From the NCBI GenBank assembly GCA_015501595.1, contig JADNRX010000110.1:1-64000 (forward strand): a stretch of DNA of 64,000 bases, read 5' to 3'. This document shows positions 63,381 through 64,000 of this stretch, piece after piece. Position numbers and translations under genes: made by a program. The DNA is from Hymenopellis radicata. Its lineage: Eukaryota; Basidiomycota; Agaricomycetes; Agaricales; Physalacriaceae. Position 1 is the stretch's first letter, and each line of letters starts with the position of its first letter. The notes under the pieces are model-generated. The model worked only from the letters and a program-made list of their open reading frames with translations. It searched no databases and was not told the DNA's origin.

Positions 63381-64000
63381 GAAAATTGGTCATATCGAGG
63401 CACCCGTGATGCCCTCTGGTGCTATTTTTGAACCGAGGCAAATCCAAATCCGGACGCCAAACCTACCGAGGCAGATTCTATTTTGGGACCACCGCCTCCT
63501 CATCAAGCCATCTTATTACCTCCTTTGCCGAGTCCATCACTCAGAAGATGTTCCTGTTCTCTGATGCTTATATCGCGCTGCTAAGAACACCGGAGGACGT
63601 CATCAACGCCATGCTTGCGGGGGATGTTTGCGAGTTCTTGAATCGGGTGTGTGTGCCTTCACGCGTCTCGCGGGTCTGGGACGCCGTCCAAGTTCTTGAT
63701 GTTCCTCAGCTCCAATAACATCCTGTCAAATATGAGCACCCTGTTCAGCATGCGGATTTGGACACCGTTGACGCGGTCTCCCAAGAACTACTTACGCGGG
63801 GAAGAGACCTTAGCATTGTGGAAACTCGAGGCATCTCCGGTGTAGAGGACTACTATTCGCGATTGGTGACAACGGAACACCGTGCTGAGCGCTGACGTGC
63901 AGGCCATTTGTGTAATCCTCATCGGCCGACTGGAACCAATGTGAAAAGCGACCCGCAGAAGAGAGGCTCCTAGGCATCTATCTCCTGATTCCTAATGTGT
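63381..64000. repeat. Long direct repeat, copy 2 (runs off the window)
   Basis: Same sequence as 59677-60296. The similarity begins at GAAAATTGGTCATATCG; upstream only CCAAGTGG is shared. The copy is cut by the end of the window. Confidence 0.85.

Overview
The window looks like repeat-rich DNA from a filamentous basidiomycete, most likely an Agaricomycete. Supporting signs are spliceosomal introns of about 45-60 nt, a Plavaka-type transposase next to a TET/JBP dioxygenase gene (an association known from basidiomycetes), a DDE_1 transposase of the Agaricomycete type, a chromovirus of the Ty3 class, and a PL3 pectate lyase relic. I see no rRNA, no confident tRNA and no CRISPR. Almost no host single-copy gene survives intact. 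The window is best read as several layers of transposons inserted into one another.

Left part (1-21,134). Two related minus-strand genes (436-1818 and 2739-4121) are separated by a non-coding stretch packed with short hairpins. A block at about 4,321-11,003, bounded by imperfect inverted repeats rich in TTGAGT, holds relics of an F-box gene, a PL3 pectate lyase and an aldehyde dehydrogenase. Two MITEs with TA target duplications follow. A decaying minus-strand Ty3-type retroelement (11,963-19,324) encodes gag, zinc knuckle, protease, RT-RNase H and integrase. The retroelement and the two paralogous genes lie on the same strand and share a striking excess of the hexamer CTTCCG/CGGAAG, so the two genes may be accessory genes of one large retroelement that was later split.

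Centre (21,135-51,625). Matching terminal inverted repeats beside TA dinucleotides mark a DNA transposon of about 4.3 kb that carried a DDE_1 (pogo-like) transposase, now a pseudogene, and a Ulp1-like peptidase gene. A Plavaka-type transposon (23,758-49,942; 7-bp flanking repeat GAGAATC) sits inside it. The Plavaka element carries an acidic DUF6532-like gene, a TET/JBP gene, a small basic-protein gene and the transposase. It was itself hit many times. An 11.4-kb chromovirus with nearly identical 455-bp LTRs (33,951-45,364, TSD TCCAA) splits the N-terminal zinc finger of the transposase. A hAT-like element (45,611-46,719) interrupts the next coding stretch. A head-to-head pair of MITEs interrupts the TET/JBP exon. 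A hAT-like element (29,860-31,746) contains two further hAT-like elements. In each of the interrupted genes, removing the insert and one target-site copy rejoins the reading frame.

Right part (51,626-64,000). This is mostly non-coding, with three more hAT-like elements (one nested), another TA MITE, a frameshifted hypothetical gene (54,776-55,748), a C-terminal fragment of a hypothetical protein (58,712-59,185), a degenerate polyubiquitin fragment, a SINE-like element, and a stretch of at least 620 bp repeated with an offset of 3,704 bp (59,677-60,296 and 63,381-64,000). The chromovirus gag-pol (34,494-42,857) and its 592-residue accessory ORF (43,122-44,900) are the only long fully open genes, and together with the LTR identity they mark the youngest insertion.
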